The notes under the pieces: generated by a model
Told to the model about the DNA's origin: nothing
Database searches by the model: none
The model's input: only the letters and a program-made list of their open reading frames with translations
Translations under genes and position numbers: made by a program
Source of the DNA: Gemmatimonadaceae bacterium
Lineage (GTDB): Bacteria > Gemmatimonadota > Gemmatimonadetes > Gemmatimonadales > Gemmatimonadaceae
Direction of reading: 5' to 3'
DNA length: 64,000 bases
NCBI GenBank assembly: GCA_020851455.1
Contig: JADZCT010000033.1
Location: 142,295 to 206,294, forward strand
In this document: piece after piece, positions 25,082 to 33,404 of the stretch
Position numbering within the stretch: the first letter of the stretch is position 1
How the letters are laid out: each line of letters opens with the position of its first letter

Positions 25082-25531
25082 CTATTCCTCCACGTCGCGC
25101 AAGAACCGTGCCTGCGCGGCGTCGTCAGTCACGGCCTGGTCGCTGCGCGCTGCCTCGACCTGCCACGCCTCCCGGCGCTTGTCTTCCAGTCGTTCCAGCA
25201 CACGGCTGGCGCTCGAGCACGCCTGCAGTCTGGCGATGCGGCGCTGGAGTTCATCCGACTGTGCCGCCACGGCTGCCTGCGACAGCTCGAGGTGGCGCAT
25301 CAGCGAATCCCGGAGCACCGACGCCTGGCGGAGCGTTGACACCTGGGCCTGGGAGTCAAGCGCGGGCTGCATCATGGAGCGGGCGGCATCGCATTCCTGG
25401 GCAACCGCATCGCGCGCCTCTTCTGCTTCGGTCAGCAGCGCGCGCGCCTGCGCCGCCTGCGCCGCGGCATCGCGCTTGACGCGCTGGCGCAGCGCAAGCA
25501 GCCGGGCGAGCGAAAACCGGAACTGACTCAC
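25082..25531 (-). CDS. fliJ: Flagellar export chaperone FliJ
   Basis: A 149-residue protein that is almost wholly coiled coil, beginning S-Q-F-R-F-S-L-A-R-L-L-A-L-R-Q-R-V-K, as FliJ proteins do. FliJ binds the FliI hexamer like the gamma stalk of F-type ATPases and links it to FlhA. The GTG start overlaps the fliI stop (ATGA-type). Sequence is poorly conserved in this family, so the call leans on the N-terminal motif and the position between fliI and the motE-like gene. Confidence 0.88.
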   Translation of the reverse strand: MSQFRFSLARLLALRQRVKRDAAAQAAQARALLTEAEEARDAVAQECDAARSMMQPALDSQAQVSTLRQASVLRDSLMRHLELSQAAVAAQSDELQRRIARLQACSSASRVLERLEDKRREAWQVEAARSDQAVTDDAAQARFLRDVEE

Positions 25532-26871
25532 TGGGCTCCTGCCTTGACGAGCGGCAACGCTGTCTGGAGCTCATGCGCGACTCCCTGCACGCCGCGCACG
25601 GTCGTCGCGAACTGTGTGAAGTCGGTCGGCTGCTGCTGCAGGAACCCGAGCATCGCCGGCCGGCAGTGCAGCGCCGAATCCATGACAGGGTCCGAGCCGC
25701 GTTGGTATGCGCCAACGAGCACGAGATCCTCCTTCTCTCGGTACGCAGCTTCGGCGCGCAGGAAACGCTGCGCGGCGGAGAGATGGTTCGGCGCAATCAC
25801 GTGATCGCGTACGCGGCTCTTGCTCTCGAGGACGTCAATCGCCGGGTAATGCCCGGCCGCCGCCAGCTTCCTGCTCAGCACGAAATGGCCGTCCAGGATG
25901 GATCTGGCGGCGTCGGCCACGGGCTCATTGAAGTCGTCGCCGTCCACGAGCACGGTGTAGAGGCCGGTAATGCCGCCGTGGCTCGAGTTGCCCGCGCGCT
26001 CGAGCAGGCGCGGGAGCGAGGCAAACACGCTCGGCGGGTAGCCCTTGGTCGTCGGCGGTTCGCCAACGGCCAGGCCGATCTCGCGCCACGCCATCGCGAC
26101 GCGAGTGATCGAGTCAACCATGAGCAGGACGTGCTTGCCCGCGTCGCGAAAGTACTCCGCGATCGCTGTCGCCACGAGAGCGCCGCGCGCACGCACGAGG
26201 GCGGCTTCGTTGCCGGTCGCGACGACCAGCACAGACCGCGCCAGGCCCTCGGCGCCGAGCGACTGGTGGATGAAGTCGCGTACTTCGCGCCCGCGCTCGC
26301 CAAGCAGGGCAATCACGTTCACGTCCGCATGCGCATGCCGCGCGATCATGCCCAGCAACGTGCTCTTGCCGACGCCTGAGCCCGCGAATATCCCGACCCG
26401 CTGGCCTCGGCCAATCGTGAGCATCCCGTCTATCGCGCGTACTCCGGTCTCCAGGGGCGAGTCTATCGTGCGGCGGTGCAGGGGGTTCGGGGGTGTGGCG
26501 GATAGCGGCATGCGATCCTCGAACCGGATCGGAGGGCCGCCGTCTATTGCCTCGCCAAGCCCGTTGAACACGCGCCCGAGCATCCCCGGGCCAACGCGCA
26601 CGTCGAACGCCCGGCCCATCGGCACGACCATCGCGCCCGGGTGCACGCCATCCAGTTCGCCAAGCGCCATCAGGAGCACCGCGCCATCGTGGAACCCGCA
26701 GGCCTCGGCAAGCACTTCCCTGCCGCCGGCAAGCGGCGTTATTCCGCAGATCTCCCCGATGCCGACTTCGATGCCGGCTGCCTCCACCACGAGTCCGGTG
26801 ATGCGGGTGACGCGGCCGTAGCGCGCGAGCCGCGATACCTGGCCTACTCGCCGCTCGAGGATGTCACGCAT
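25528..26871 (-). CDS. fliI: Flagellum-specific ATPase FliI
   Basis: A 447-residue F1-beta-like ATPase. Walker A is G-S-G-V-G-K-S-T, followed by A-L-L-G-E-R-G-R-E-V; Walker B is V-L-L-M-V-D-S-I-T-R. G-K-type export ATPase features include G-E-P-P-T-T-K-G-Y-P-P-S-V-F-A. It powers and organises type III export. ATG 26871 is chosen: it overlaps the fliH stop by eight bases and begins MRDILERRVGQVSRL. A longer open frame to 26970 lies in fliH. Confidence 0.97.
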   Translation of the reverse strand: MRDILERRVGQVSRLARYGRVTRITGLVVEAAGIEVGIGEICGITPLAGGREVLAEACGFHDGAVLLMALGELDGVHPGAMVVPMGRAFDVRVGPGMLGRVFNGLGEAIDGGPPIRFEDRMPLSATPPNPLHRRTIDSPLETGVRAIDGMLTIGRGQRVGIFAGSGVGKSTLLGMIARHAHADVNVIALLGERGREVRDFIHQSLGAEGLARSVLVVATGNEAALVRARGALVATAIAEYFRDAGKHVLLMVDSITRVAMAWREIGLAVGEPPTTKGYPPSVFASLPRLLERAGNSSHGGITGLYTVLVDGDDFNEPVADAARSILDGHFVLSRKLAAAGHYPAIDVLESKSRVRDHVIAPNHLSAAQRFLRAEAAYREKEDLVLVGAYQRGSDPVMDSALHCRPAMLGFLQQQPTDFTQFATTVRGVQGVAHELQTALPLVKAGAQ

Positions 26872-27496
26872 GCTGGCGAACCAGCCGGCGATAGACGCGC
26901 TCGAGAGCTGTGTCCACCCGCCCGTCAATGATGCGCTGCCGCCCTTGCAGGATGCATCCTCCGGGAACAACGTGCGGGTCGGCTACCCACTGGCACCGCT
27001 CCTTGGTGGCGAGCTCGCCAGCGCCGTCATCGTCAATGGTAGCTCGAAGCGCGGAAAGATCGTCGGGATTGAGGCGCACCTGCACTGGCTCGTCCACCGT
27101 ATACTCCGTGAGCGCCTGCGCAACCAGCCCCCTGACGATCCCCGTGTCGCTCGTCAGCTCACGATCCACGATTAGCCGCGCGATGGCGACCGCGAGCGCC
27201 GCTATGTTCTCCTCGAGGGCCGACGTCCAGCCCGCCGATGCCTCGCCGAACACTTCCACCGCCTCGTCGAGCGCCCGCATGCTGCTCTGCAGCCGCGCCC
27301 GCTCGGTGGCTACCCCATCGGCTAGCCCGGCCGCGAAGCCATCGTCGTACGCCTGATTGACCTCGTCCATACGCCGATCGTTCTCCGCTTCGACCGCATC
27401 GTGAGCTGCCTTGGCCAGGTCGGCGGGAAGCCACGCACTCGCGCCGGTGTCGCGAGTGGCGGGGAAGGCGATGCCGTCAGACCATAAGTGCATCAT
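26864..27496 (-). CDS. fliH: Flagellar export stator protein FliH
   Basis: A 210-residue protein with a long central helix (AAHDAVEAENDRRMDEVNQA, then GFAAGLADGVATERARL) and the C-terminal FliH/V-ATPase E-like domain (I-A-R-L-I-V-D-R-E-L-T, V-Q-V-R-L-N-P-D-D-L, then G-G-C-I-L-Q-G-R-Q-R-I-I-D-G-R-V-D). FliH dimers tie FliI to the C ring. Tandem ATG codons at 27496 and 27493; the start lies inside the last 20 bases of fliG. Confidence 0.93.
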   Translation of the reverse strand: MMHLWSDGIAFPATRDTGASAWLPADLAKAAHDAVEAENDRRMDEVNQAYDDGFAAGLADGVATERARLQSSMRALDEAVEVFGEASAGWTSALEENIAALAVAIARLIVDRELTSDTGIVRGLVAQALTEYTVDEPVQVRLNPDDLSALRATIDDDGAGELATKERCQWVADPHVVPGGCILQGRQRIIDGRVDTALERVYRRLVRQHA

Positions 27497-28517
27497 CGCC
27501 GCCTCCGCCGAGCACTACCTCGCCCGATTCCTCGAGCGCCCTGATTGCCGCGATGATGTTGGCCTGCGCGGCCTCCACGTCGCGGACACGCGTCGGGCCC
27601 AGCATCTCCATCTCTTCGTTGAGAGCCCGGCTCGCGCGCTGCGACATCTGCGAGAGCACGCGGTTGCGCAGCTCGGCACTTGCCCCCTTGAGCGCGAGCG
27701 CCAGCGACTTCGTCTCCACGTCGCGGAGCACGCGCTGCAATGAACGGTCGTCCAGGCCACGCATATCCTCGAACGTGAACATCAGGTTCTTGATCTGCTC
27801 GGCAAGCGTTCCGTCGGCCTGCGACACGATATCGAGAATCTGCCGCTCCGCCGATGCCTGCATCAGGTTCAGCATTGCCGCAACCGACGCCGGCCCGCCC
27901 GCCGTCGCCATGCCGCGCTGGAACTCGAGCGCCGAATCCGTGCCGATCGACTTGTCAATCAGCAGAAGCATGTCGGGCGACACCTTCTCCATGCGCGCGA
28001 TCCGCACGATCAGGTCGGCGGCGACGGGCGGATCGAATGCCTTGAGCACGGCCGCTGCCTGCGGTGCCGCGAGGTGGGCCAGGACCAGGGCCGTGGTCTG
28101 CGGGTACTCGTTCCGGAACATCGTCGCGAGTTGCTGACCGTCCACATTCCGAAGCCGCTGCAACCCCTCGGTGTCGGCAAGCTGGCCAATCACCCGCTTG
28201 AGGATGGACGATGCCTTCTGGGGTGCGAACGCCTTCTCGAGGATTTCGCGCGCGTAGTCCACGCCCCCCGACGATAGCGCCGTGCTCGCGAGGATGGACT
28301 CGACCCACTCCACGAGCACCAGCTCGGCCGTGGCAGGATCGAGCCGCTCCAGCCGGGCGATCTCGTAGGAGATGATCTCCGCTTCGTCGTTCGAAAGCTT
28401 CTGGGTTATCTGCGCCGCATTCTCCGCCCCGAGCGCAAGGCACAGGATCGCGGCCTTCTGCCGGCCGGTGAATTGTTCAACAGGCATGAGGGTGGCCGTA
28501 GCCGTCGAAGCAGCCAT
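27477..28517 (-). CDS. fliG: Flagellar motor switch protein FliG
   Basis: A 346-residue C-ring protein made of ARM-like helical domains. Visible signatures are Q-K-A-A-I-L-C-L-A-L-G at the N-terminus, L-A-H-L-A-A-P-Q-A-A-A-V-L in the middle domain, and the C-terminal torque helix F-T-F-E-D-M-R-G-L-D-D-R-S-L-Q-R-V-L-R-D-V. FliG touches MotA and sets rotation. All three domains are intact. It follows fliF with a one-base gap. Confidence 0.97.
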   Translation of the reverse strand: MAASTATATLMPVEQFTGRQKAAILCLALGAENAAQITQKLSNDEAEIISYEIARLERLDPATAELVLVEWVESILASTALSSGGVDYAREILEKAFAPQKASSILKRVIGQLADTEGLQRLRNVDGQQLATMFRNEYPQTTALVLAHLAAPQAAAVLKAFDPPVAADLIVRIARMEKVSPDMLLLIDKSIGTDSALEFQRGMATAGGPASVAAMLNLMQASAERQILDIVSQADGTLAEQIKNLMFTFEDMRGLDDRSLQRVLRDVETKSLALALKGASAELRNRVLSQMSQRASRALNEEMEMLGPTRVRDVEAAQANIIAAIRALEESGEVVLGGGGDDALMV

Positions 28518-28518
28518 G

Positions 28519-30078
28519 CTACGGTCCCTTCAGCCACGCCTTCACCAGGCGCGTCGCTGCCTCGGGATGCTCGGCAACCGTGGCGACCACCTTGTCGCGC
28601 ATCTCGGTGTCAGCTTCCCTGAATGAGAACCGCGGCGCGCTGGCGCTGTTATCGGTCACGGGGAACGCCGCCGGTGTGCGTGCCGCGATGCTCGCCGGAG
28701 GCGCCGCGGCACCATCGGACGGCGCGGCGCCGTTGCCCGCCAGCGCAACCGCTGCGCGTGCCTTTGCGGGCGCCGGGCGAATCATGCCGAGCGTGCGATA
28801 CATGAGCGCAAATGCCAGCAGCAGGCCGAGGACCGTGATGAATGGCTGGATGAATGGACGCACCCGATCCATCGTGGAGACTGGTGCCGGCCTTGCCGTC
28901 GCCACCCGCGGCAGGTCGAAGCGCAAGCTGACGACGCTGACCTGGTCTCCCCTGGTTCCGTCGGCGCCAACCGCCGTGCGAACGAGGGTGTCAATACGCG
29001 CCAGCTCGGCGGTGGAGCGCGGAACGAAGCGGGGAATGGTGTCGTCAGGGCCGGCAGGCGCCTGGCGCTGCTCGTTTACGAGCACCGCCACCGAGAGGCG
29101 CTGCAGCCGGCCCACGGAGCCGGAGAAGGTCTCGGTGCTGCGCGTGTTCTCATACGTCCGCGCCGTCGCCGAGGACGCCACGCCGCCGTCCGCGCCCGGT
29201 GTGGATTCCGACTTCTGCTCGCTTGCCAGCGACTGCCGGTCCGGGTCAACGCTCTGCGTGGTCCGCGCCAGCCGGTCGAAATTCAGCACTGCGCTGACTT
29301 TGACGCGCGAGTTGCCTTCGCCCACCACGCCCGCCAGCAGCCCCGCGACCTTCTGCTCCAGGCTGCGCTCCACTTCCGTCTGGGTGCGCAGTTGGACGCT
29401 CGTCATTCCGGCGGCGGAACCCGACTCCGCGCGTTCCGACCATTCCCGCCCCGTCTCATCGTGGATGCTCACGTGGTCCGCTGAGAGGCCGTCCACGCTC
29501 GACGAGACGAGGTTGGCGATCCCGCGAACCACTTCCGCGGCGGGAGAAGCGCCGCTCTGCAGCGCGATGAGCACCGATGCCGTGGCCGGCCGCCTGTCGG
29601 TCCGTCGGTACGACGCCTCCTCCGGCAGCCCGAGGTGCACCTCCGCCCGCTCGATTCCCGTCATCCGGCCGATCGTCCGCTCGAGTTCGCCCTCGAGCGC
29701 ACGACGGTAGTTGACGCGCTCCGTAAACTCGTTCCATCCCCACGTGGGGCGGTCGAACAGTTCAAGCCCGGGACGTCCGGTTCCGGGCAGCCCGTCCTTT
29801 GCAAGCGTCACGCGCGCCCGCGCCAGGTCTGTCTCTGCGACCTCTATCTCCGTTCCGCCCCGTGCGAGCCGGTACGTTATTCCGCCGGATGACAGCCGTT
29901 CCGTCAGAGCTGACGCATGTTCGATCGGCACGTTCGACACGGCCGGAACCCATGTGGGGGCCGAGGCCATTCGTGACGCGGCGAATACCGCGGCCGAGAG
30001 ACCAAGTCCCGCCGCGAGGAGCAGCGCACGGCGTCCGCCGCCAAGACGCTCGGTGATGCGTATCAGGAAGTCGTTCAT
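28519..30078 (-). CDS. fliF: Flagellar MS-ring protein FliF
   Basis: A 519-residue inner-membrane ring protein: transmembrane helix 1 (ALLLAAGLGLSAAVFAASRM), periplasmic secretory-type ring domains (I-T-Y-R-L-A-R-G-G-T-E-I-E-V, A-R-V-T-L-A-K-D-G-L-P, then R-A-L-E-G-E-L-E-R-T-I), transmembrane helix 2 near 425-445 (F-I-T-V-L-G-L-L-L-A-F-A-L-M), and a C-terminal FliG-binding tail (V-A-E-H-P-E-A-A-T-R-L-V-K-A-W-L). It is the first ring built. ATG overlaps the fliE stop (ATGA). Confidence 0.97.
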   Translation of the reverse strand: MNDFLIRITERLGGGRRALLLAAGLGLSAAVFAASRMASAPTWVPAVSNVPIEHASALTERLSSGGITYRLARGGTEIEVAETDLARARVTLAKDGLPGTGRPGLELFDRPTWGWNEFTERVNYRRALEGELERTIGRMTGIERAEVHLGLPEEASYRRTDRRPATASVLIALQSGASPAAEVVRGIANLVSSSVDGLSADHVSIHDETGREWSERAESGSAAGMTSVQLRTQTEVERSLEQKVAGLLAGVVGEGNSRVKVSAVLNFDRLARTTQSVDPDRQSLASEQKSESTPGADGGVASSATARTYENTRSTETFSGSVGRLQRLSVAVLVNEQRQAPAGPDDTIPRFVPRSTAELARIDTLVRTAVGADGTRGDQVSVVSLRFDLPRVATARPAPVSTMDRVRPFIQPFITVLGLLLAFALMYRTLGMIRPAPAKARAAVALAGNGAAPSDGAAAPPASIAARTPAAFPVTDNSASAPRFSFREADTEMRDKVVATVAEHPEAATRLVKAWLKGP

Positions 30079-30437
30079 CCTTGCATGTTCGACAGGATGC
30101 GGTACGCCTCGATGAACTTGTTGCGTACCTGCACGAGGAGCTCCAGCGACAGCTGTGCTTCTTCGGCGGCCGCAACGACCGCGTGAACTTCCACGTCGTC
30201 ACCGCGCAGGTACGCCGAGATCGCGTCATTGGCGCGAGTCTGGCCGTCGGATACGGAATTCAGCGAACGCACGAGCGTATCGGCAAACGACGTCGCGTTC
30301 TCATCGTCCGTCGCGGGCAGCACCGGCACTTGCCGGATCGGGCTGTCAATGCCGCCACCTTGGCCGCCGATGAGAGGCCGCGTGGTGTATCCGTTGATCC
30401 CCATCTGGCCTGCGAGCGCCCCGATCGGGTCGGCCAT
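30075..30437 (-). CDS. fliE: Flagellar hook-basal body adaptor FliE
   Basis: A 120-residue protein. The C-terminal two-thirds match FliE: F-A-D-T-L-V-R-S-L-N-S-V, then D-V-E-V-H-A-V-V-A-A-A-E-E-A-Q-L-S-L-E-L-L-V-Q-V-R-N-K-F-I-E-A-Y. FliE links the MS ring to the rod. The N-terminal 45 residues are Gly-rich and slightly longer than usual. It overlaps fliF and follows the small gene at 30439 by one base. Confidence 0.95.
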   Translation of the reverse strand: MADPIGALAGQMGINGYTTRPLIGGQGGGIDSPIRQVPVLPATDDENATSFADTLVRSLNSVSDGQTRANDAISAYLRGDDVEVHAVVAAAEEAQLSLELLVQVRNKFIEAYRILSNMQG

Positions 30438-30438
30438 G

Positions 30439-30789
30439 TCAGCCTCGCACGTCGAGGCGCCCGCCGCGCGCCACCGGAGGGGCGGCGGCGCGGCTCGGCG
30501 ACATCACGCGCATGTACGTCAACGGACCGTTTGCCGCCGTTGTCGCGAAGAACGCGCGCTCGTCCGCCGTGAGGATGCTCCATAGCTGTGGATCAGTGCC
30601 CGGCGGCGGTTCAACGGGTATTGCTTGCCGCTGAGGCGCGATCACCGCGGCCTCGCCCGCGTCGCGCGGCGTGGCAGGCCTCGTGGCGCGCGCAGGTGCC
30701 TGCGCCGCGCCGGGCCGCGGCGCATGAGGGCGCAAGGAATGAACGGCGCCGCCTGCGTTGGTTGGAAGTGACGATCCGTCAATCCTCAT
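30439..30789 (-). CDS. Uncharacterised small protein of the rod operon
   Basis: A 116-residue protein between flgC and fliE with tight spacing on both sides (8 bases and 1 base), so it is very probably translated. The N-terminal 60 residues are Pro/Ala/Arg-rich. The only ordered-looking part is residues 63-95, with P-Q-L-W-S-I-L-T-A-D-E-R-A-F-F and G-P-L-T-Y-M-R-V. There is no signal peptide or transmembrane helix. I do not recognise the family. Its place among exported rod proteins suggests an export chaperone, a small rod component or a regulator. Confidence 0.7.
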   Translation of the reverse strand: MRIDGSSLPTNAGGAVHSLRPHAPRPGAAQAPARATRPATPRDAGEAAVIAPQRQAIPVEPPPGTDPQLWSILTADERAFFATTAANGPLTYMRVMSPSRAAAPPVARGGRLDVRG

Positions 30790-30797
30790 CGGTCACC

Positions 30798-31304
30798 CTA
30801 TATGTCAATGGCGCGCCGAAGCATCGCCTTGACTGCCTGAAAGACCATCGCGTTTGCTTCGAACAGGCGTCGCGCGCCCATCATGTCAACCGTCTCCTGC
30901 GTGACGCTCACGTTCGGGTACCGCACGTATCCGTCCGCGTCGGCGTCGGGATGCCCGGGCTCGTAGATGCGCGGGCCTTCCGATGGATCCTCCACGATCC
31001 CCGTAACGCGCGCACCTTGCTGCAACTCCGCGGCCGGGCCGCCGACCAGGACCCCGTTGCGGCCGGTGACGGGTCGGGGCGCTGCCTGACCCGGCGGTTC
31101 GCCGCCCGCGCTGACCTGCACTACGCGGCGACGATACGGGCCGCCGCCTTCGGTGCGCGTCGTCTCAGCATTCGCGATGTTCGTCGCAATCGTCTCCATG
31201 CGCTGCCGCTGCACGCTCATGCCGCTGGCGGCGATTTCGAGCGCGCGATGGCGCAGCGGCGGCGCGCCTGCTGCCGGGCCAATGCCGCCGCCTGGGATCG
31301 TCAT
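30798..31304 (-). CDS. flgC: Flagellar proximal rod protein FlgC
   Basis: A 168-residue rod protein. The N-terminal motif is L-E-I-A-A-S-G-M-S-V-Q-R-Q-R-M-E-T-I-A-T-N-I-A-N, listed here by letters, followed by A-E-T-T-R-T-E-G-G-G-P-Y-R-R. The C-terminus is Y-V-R-Y-P-N-V-S-V-T-Q-E-T-V-D-M-M-G-A-R-R. The acidic P-G-H-P-D-A-D-A-D-G segment before it is standard for FlgC. ATG overlaps the flgB stop (ATGA). Confidence 0.96.
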   Translation of the reverse strand: MTIPGGGIGPAAGAPPLRHRALEIAASGMSVQRQRMETIATNIANAETTRTEGGGPYRRRVVQVSAGGEPPGQAAPRPVTGRNGVLVGGPAAELQQGARVTGIVEDPSEGPRIYEPGHPDADADGYVRYPNVSVTQETVDMMGARRLFEANAMVFQAVKAMLRRAIDI

Positions 31305-31591
31305 CCTGCGGACTCGCGCATGCTCGCACGCAGGCCGGCGTACGCCTTCGAGAGGAGACGAGCCGTGGTCTCGTATCGCGCCTGCTCGTCGGCGAGGCGA
31401 GCCATCTCGGTCTCGACATCAATCGGCTCGGAGGCCGACTGTGCGCCATTCGCAGGCAGCGCGAACGACCCCGCGGGCGTGGATGCATTCGCCACGCGAT
31501 CGGCAATGGACCGCATGCGCGTTGACGACGCGTCCAGCCCGTGCTTGAGCGCGCCTGCCATCGTCGTCCGATCAATCACGTTCACCTGCAT
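31301..31591 (-). CDS. flgB: Flagellar proximal rod protein FlgB
   Basis: A 96-residue rod subunit: L-K-H-G-L-D-A-S-S-T-R-M-R-S-I-A-D-R-V-A-N-A-S-T-P near the N-terminus and T-E-M-A-R-L-A-D-E-Q-A-R-Y-E-T-T-A-R at the end. It is short for FlgB (about 130 residues), with a reduced middle domain. ATG 31591 with GAGGA just upstream is preferred over GTG 31618, because the promoter at 31625-31640 places transcription start near 31614. It is the first gene of the flagellar supercluster. Confidence 0.9.
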   Translation of the reverse strand: MQVNVIDRTTMAGALKHGLDASSTRMRSIADRVANASTPAGSFALPANGAQSASEPIDVETEMARLADEQARYETTARLLSKAYAGLRASMRESAG

Positions 31592-31624
31592 CGCATCCTC
31601 GTCAATGGCTTGACCCACTGAACA

Positions 31625-31640
31625 AGCAATACCGATGCCA
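31625..31640 (-). promoter_or_regulatory. Sigma-54-type -24/-12 promoter of flgB
   Basis: The minus-strand sequence TGGCATCGGTATTGCT has GG at -24 and GC at -12 with the exact 12-base offset and a perfect TTGC. The predicted start lies near 31614, about 23 bases before the flgB ATG. The 198 bases between this site and the activator gene (31641-31838) could hold upstream activator sites; I see only a small hairpin at 31743-31759 and no convincing repeat. Confidence 0.8.
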
Positions 31641-31838
31641 GCCCGCCGTACGGCTTGCGCCGCGGCGCGACCGCGTTGTGGCTGAATGAGTTAGGCGTTC
31701 TGGTCCCGGTGTGCGGCCGTTGCCGCGCGGTGGCCGTGCGCACCGGCAAAGGCTGCCGGCGGACAAGGCTGCCTGCGAACGCCGCCGGGTTGCCCGCTTC
31801 TCCGCCAATAGACGGAGGAGCCTGCTCCCCATTGCGCC

Positions 31839-33320
31839 CTATGCTTCGGGCTGCTGGTCTTCTTCGCCGGTCGAGTTCAGCTTGTTGCGCAGCGTGCGCA
31901 CGCTGATTCCGAGCAGGTCGGCCGCCCGTGTGCGGTTGCCGCTCGCCGCTGCGAGCGCTCGCTCGATCAGCAAACGCTCGGCGTCCGCAACATTAAAGGA
32001 TGAGAACACCACCGGCTCTGACGCGCCCGGCTGGGGTATGCCGATCCGTCCGGTGCCAGGCGACGGTGGCGATGCCGCCCGCCGTTTCTGCGGAGCGGTG
32101 GCTGGTGTTGACTCCGGTGGCGTAACCGGGGAGATCCCGTGGGACGGTGTCAGCCCGTACCGTGCGCCCTCGAACGTCTGCATCTGAAGCGTCGGCTCCG
32201 TCGCGAAGATCACCGCGCGCTCCACCGCGTGCTGCAACTCGCGCACGTTGCCCGGCCACGGCTGCTGCTTGAGGTAGTCCAGGGCGTCCGGGGCTATGCC
32301 ATCTACTTCCTTCCCGATATCGGCCGCCGCCCGGACCGCGAATCGGTGCGCCAGCAGGGGAATATCCTCCGGCCGCTCGCGCAGCGGCGGGATCAGCATC
32401 GGGATGACGCTCAGCCGATAGTACAGGTCCTGGCGGAACTTACCCTGCGCGACCTCCGCGCCGAGGTCGCGATTCGTCGTGGCAACGATGCGGACATCCA
32501 CCCGGACCGGCGAAGTGCCTCCCACCCGCTCGAACTCGCGCTCCTGCAGCACGCGAAGCAGCTTCGCCTGCAGGTCGAGCCGCATTTCGCTGATCTCGTC
32601 CAGGAGCAGCGTTCCTCCATGCGCGCGTTCGAACGCCCCCTCCACACGCCTGATCGCGCCGGTGAAGGCTCCCCGTTCGTGGCCGAACAGCGCGCTCTCG
32701 ATCAATCCCTCGGGCAGTGCAGCGCAGTTCAACTGGATGAACGGACGATCGCGCCGGTCGCTCTGCTCATGGATCGCGCGCGCAAAAAGCTCCTTGCCAG
32801 TGCCGCTCTCGCCTTGCAGGAGGACGGTTGCCTTCGTTGGCGCCGCCATTGCCACCGTGCGCAGCAGGCGGCGGATGGGCTCCGAGTCGCCGACAATCTG
32901 CCGCTCGCTCCGCAGCTCCATCACTTCGCGCCTGAGAGCTTCGTTCTCCCGCTTGAGCTGCACCAGCTCCAGCGCCTGGCTGACCGCCAGTTCCAGTTGC
33001 TGAGGCCGTAGCGGCTTCGTGATGTAATCCACCGCGCCTGCGCGGATGCTCGCCACCGCGTGCTCGATGCTGGCGTACCCTGTGAGCATGATCACGGGCA
33101 CGTCGCACCCGTCCCGCCGGAGCATGTCGAGCAACTCGAGCCCCGTCAGTCCCGGCATCCGGTAGTCCGAGATGATCAGGTCAATGCTGTCCTTGGCCAG
33201 CACCTGCAGCGCCTCCGGCACGCTCTGCACTCCAACAACCATGTGGCCTGCCTGGGTGAGGGCATCCTCCACCACAAGTGCGACCGAAGGTTCGTCGTCA
33301 ACGCAGAGAATGGTAGCCAT
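31839..33320 (-). CDS. NtrC-family sigma-54 response regulator (FlgR/FleR-like)
   Basis: A 493-residue activator with all three domains. Receiver, residues 1-120: I-L-C-V-D-D-E-P, phospho-Asp in L-I-I-S-D-Y-R-M-P-G, and K-P-L-R. AAA+ domain: Walker A G-E-S-G-T-G-K-E, the sigma-54-contact loop G-A-F-T-G-A, and Walker B G-G-T-L-L-L-D-E. Fis-type helix-turn-helix at the C-terminus: N-R-T-R-A-A-D-L-L-G-I-S-V-R-T-L-R. It lies between the flgB promoter and a divergent glycosyltransferase, and the window holds five sigma-54-type promoters, so it is probably their activator. ATG 33320 starts the receiver correctly; the open frame upstream is noise. Confidence 0.93.
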   Translation of the reverse strand: MATILCVDDEPSVALVVEDALTQAGHMVVGVQSVPEALQVLAKDSIDLIISDYRMPGLTGLELLDMLRRDGCDVPVIMLTGYASIEHAVASIRAGAVDYITKPLRPQQLELAVSQALELVQLKRENEALRREVMELRSERQIVGDSEPIRRLLRTVAMAAPTKATVLLQGESGTGKELFARAIHEQSDRRDRPFIQLNCAALPEGLIESALFGHERGAFTGAIRRVEGAFERAHGGTLLLDEISEMRLDLQAKLLRVLQEREFERVGGTSPVRVDVRIVATTNRDLGAEVAQGKFRQDLYYRLSVIPMLIPPLRERPEDIPLLAHRFAVRAAADIGKEVDGIAPDALDYLKQQPWPGNVRELQHAVERAVIFATEPTLQMQTFEGARYGLTPSHGISPVTPPESTPATAPQKRRAASPPSPGTGRIGIPQPGASEPVVFSSFNVADAERLLIERALAAASGNRTRAADLLGISVRTLRNKLNSTGEEDQQPEA

Positions 33321-33336
33321 GGATCGGTATAGGCGC

Positions 33337-33352
33337 TGGTGCGAATCTTGCA
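33337..33352 (+). promoter_or_regulatory. Sigma-54-type promoter of the glycosyltransferase at 33405
   Basis: TGGTGCGAATCTTGCA has GG and GC doublets 12 bases apart and a perfect TTGCA, with two changes in the CAC part. Predicted transcription start is near 33364. It begins 17 bases from the start codon of the divergent activator gene. Confidence 0.65.
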
Positions 33353-33404
33353 ATATATGGCCGATGGAATGACTGTCCGCAATCCGGAACAACCGCTGGA
33401 GGCC

